From Treponema sp. (lineage in GTDB: Bacteria > Spirochaetota > Spirochaetia > Treponematales > Treponemataceae): DNA of 13,668 bases. The notes under the pieces are model-generated. The model worked only from the letters and a program-made list of their open reading frames with translations, was not told the DNA's origin and ran no database searches. This document shows, in pieces, positions 12,880-13,668 of this stretch. Made by a program: the position numbers and the translations under genes. Numbering within the stretch: position 1 is the stretch's first letter; each line of letters begins with the position of its first letter. The stretch lies in NCBI GenBank assembly GCA_014804085.1, contig JAAVAM010000070.1, forward strand, positions 1 through 13,668, read 5' to 3'.

Positions 12880-13668
12880 ATCATGGAGAGTTTGATCCTG
12901 GCTCAGAACGAACGCTGGCGGCGCGTCTTAAGCATGCAAGTCGGGCGGCGAGGTGGTGGCTTGCCACCACCCTAGAGCGGCGGACTGGTGAGTAACGCGT
13001 AGGTGACGTACCCTCCGGACGGGGACAGCCCCTAGAAATAGGGGGTAATACCGGATACGGCCGCGGGCGCTAGGGGCCTGCGGGGAAAGGGGCTTCGGCC
13101 CCGCCGGGGGATCGGCCTGCGTCCCATCAGCTAGTCGGCGGGGTAACGGCCTGCCGAGGCGACGACGGGTACCCGGCCTAAGAGGGCGGACGGGCACATT
13201 GGGACTGAGATACGGCCCAGACTCCTACGGGAGGCAGCAGCTAAGAATATTCCGCAATGGGGGGAACCCTGACGGAGCGACGCCGCGTGGACGACGAAGG
13301 CCGGAAGGTTGTAAAGTCCTTTGGCCCGCGAGGAATAAGCGCGCAGGTAATGGCGCGCGGTGACTGTAGCGGGAGAACAAGCACCGGCTAATTACGTGCC
13401 AGCAGCCGCGGTAACACGTAAGGTGCGAGCGTTGTTCGGAATTATTGGGCGTAAAGGGCACGCAGGCGGCGCCGCAAGCCTGGAGTGAAATGCCGGGGCT
13501 CAACCCCGGGACTGCTCTGGGAACTGCGGCGCTGGAGTCAGCGAGGGGCAGCCGGAATTCCAGGTGTAGGGGTGAAATCTGTAGATATCTGGAAGAACAC
13601 CGATGGCGAAGGCAGGCTGCCGGCGCATGACTGACGCTCAGGTGCGAAGGTGCGGGGAGCGAACAGGA
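12880..13668 (+). rRNA. rrs: 16S ribosomal RNA (5' part, truncated by window end)
   Basis: About the first 789 nt of 16S rRNA. GAGTTTGATCCTGGCTCAG aligns with E. coli positions 9-27, placing nucleotide 1 near 12880. ACTCCTACGGGAGGCAGCAG starts at 13221 (E. coli 338) and GTGCCAGCAGCCGCGGTAA at 13396 (E. coli 515). The window stops just before ATTAGATACC (E. coli 787). GAATATTCCGCAATGG and GTGAAATCTGTAGATATCTGGAAG are typical of Treponema 16S genes. The variable helices are markedly GC-rich. Open reading frames across it on either strand are spurious. The anti-Shine-Dalgarno end lies outside the window. Confidence 0.98.

Noticed and set aside
1..13668. Phage, transposon, toxin-antitoxin or defence genes
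   Set aside because: No transposase, integrase, toxin or nuclease-defence motif was found in any frame. All larger supported genes match housekeeping or envelope families.

Overview
The window looks like a chromosomal segment of a GC-rich member of the Treponemataceae (Spirochaetota). The main evidence is the partial 16S rRNA gene at the right end. It carries the treponemal 16S pattern, including the stretches around GAATATTCCGCAATGG and GTGAAATCTGTAGATATCTG. Spirochaete-type lipoprotein signal peptides, a cytidylate-kinase-like/BON protein and a DUF1015 protein fit this. I cannot name a species. Coding regions and the 16S gene are unusually GC-rich for a treponeme.

Layout from left to right. 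(1) The window opens inside an array of 15-bp palindromes at exact 23-bp spacing (2-154). It is followed by a YifB/ComM-type AAA+ ATPase (259-1836). (2) A tRNA-Leu(CAA) lies on the minus strand (1908-1990) with its own promoter and terminator. (3) recQ (2121-4070) runs into a convergent DUF1015 gene (4071-5414), and their stop codons directly abut. (4) A gene-free region (5415-5954) is mostly a second palindrome array with a ~40-bp period (about 5497-5837). It ends 11 bp before the promoter of a small secreted lipoprotein gene (5955-6644) that has TPETPG repeats. (5) rpoN (sigma-54, 6793-8325) converges on a small YdbC/PC4-like ssDNA-binding protein gene (8332-8559, minus). (6) Divergent from ydbC, a two-gene operon with an ATGA overlap encodes an alanine-rich helical lipoprotein (8702-9766) and a secreted LysM-like protein (9763-10464). 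(7) A Nudix hydrolase of ADP-ribose pyrophosphatase type (10493-11050, minus) is divergent from a cytidylate-kinase-like/BON fusion (11156-11980). (8) A PgsA-type CDP-alcohol phosphatidyltransferase (12050-12661) precedes the ribosomal RNA operon: A-tracts, promoter, boxB-boxA leader, two hairpins, then 16S (from about 12880 to the window edge).

Most of this is housekeeping content: DNA repair and branch migration, sigma factor, phospholipid synthesis, nucleotide hydrolysis, and rRNA/tRNA. Two envelope modules are mixed in. I see no phage, transposase, CRISPR or defence system. The least explained parts are the two palindrome arrays, which have different periods but similar TTTC...GAAA cores, and a set of promoters whose -10 hexamer lies 6-7 nt before the start codon, suggesting leaderless mRNAs (rpoN, pgsA, perhaps recQ). 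Three promoters (tRNA-Leu, rpoN, rrn) share a TGNTATAGT extended -10. The cytidylate-kinase-like protein has lost the usual glycine-rich P-loop and carries a BON-like C-terminus.
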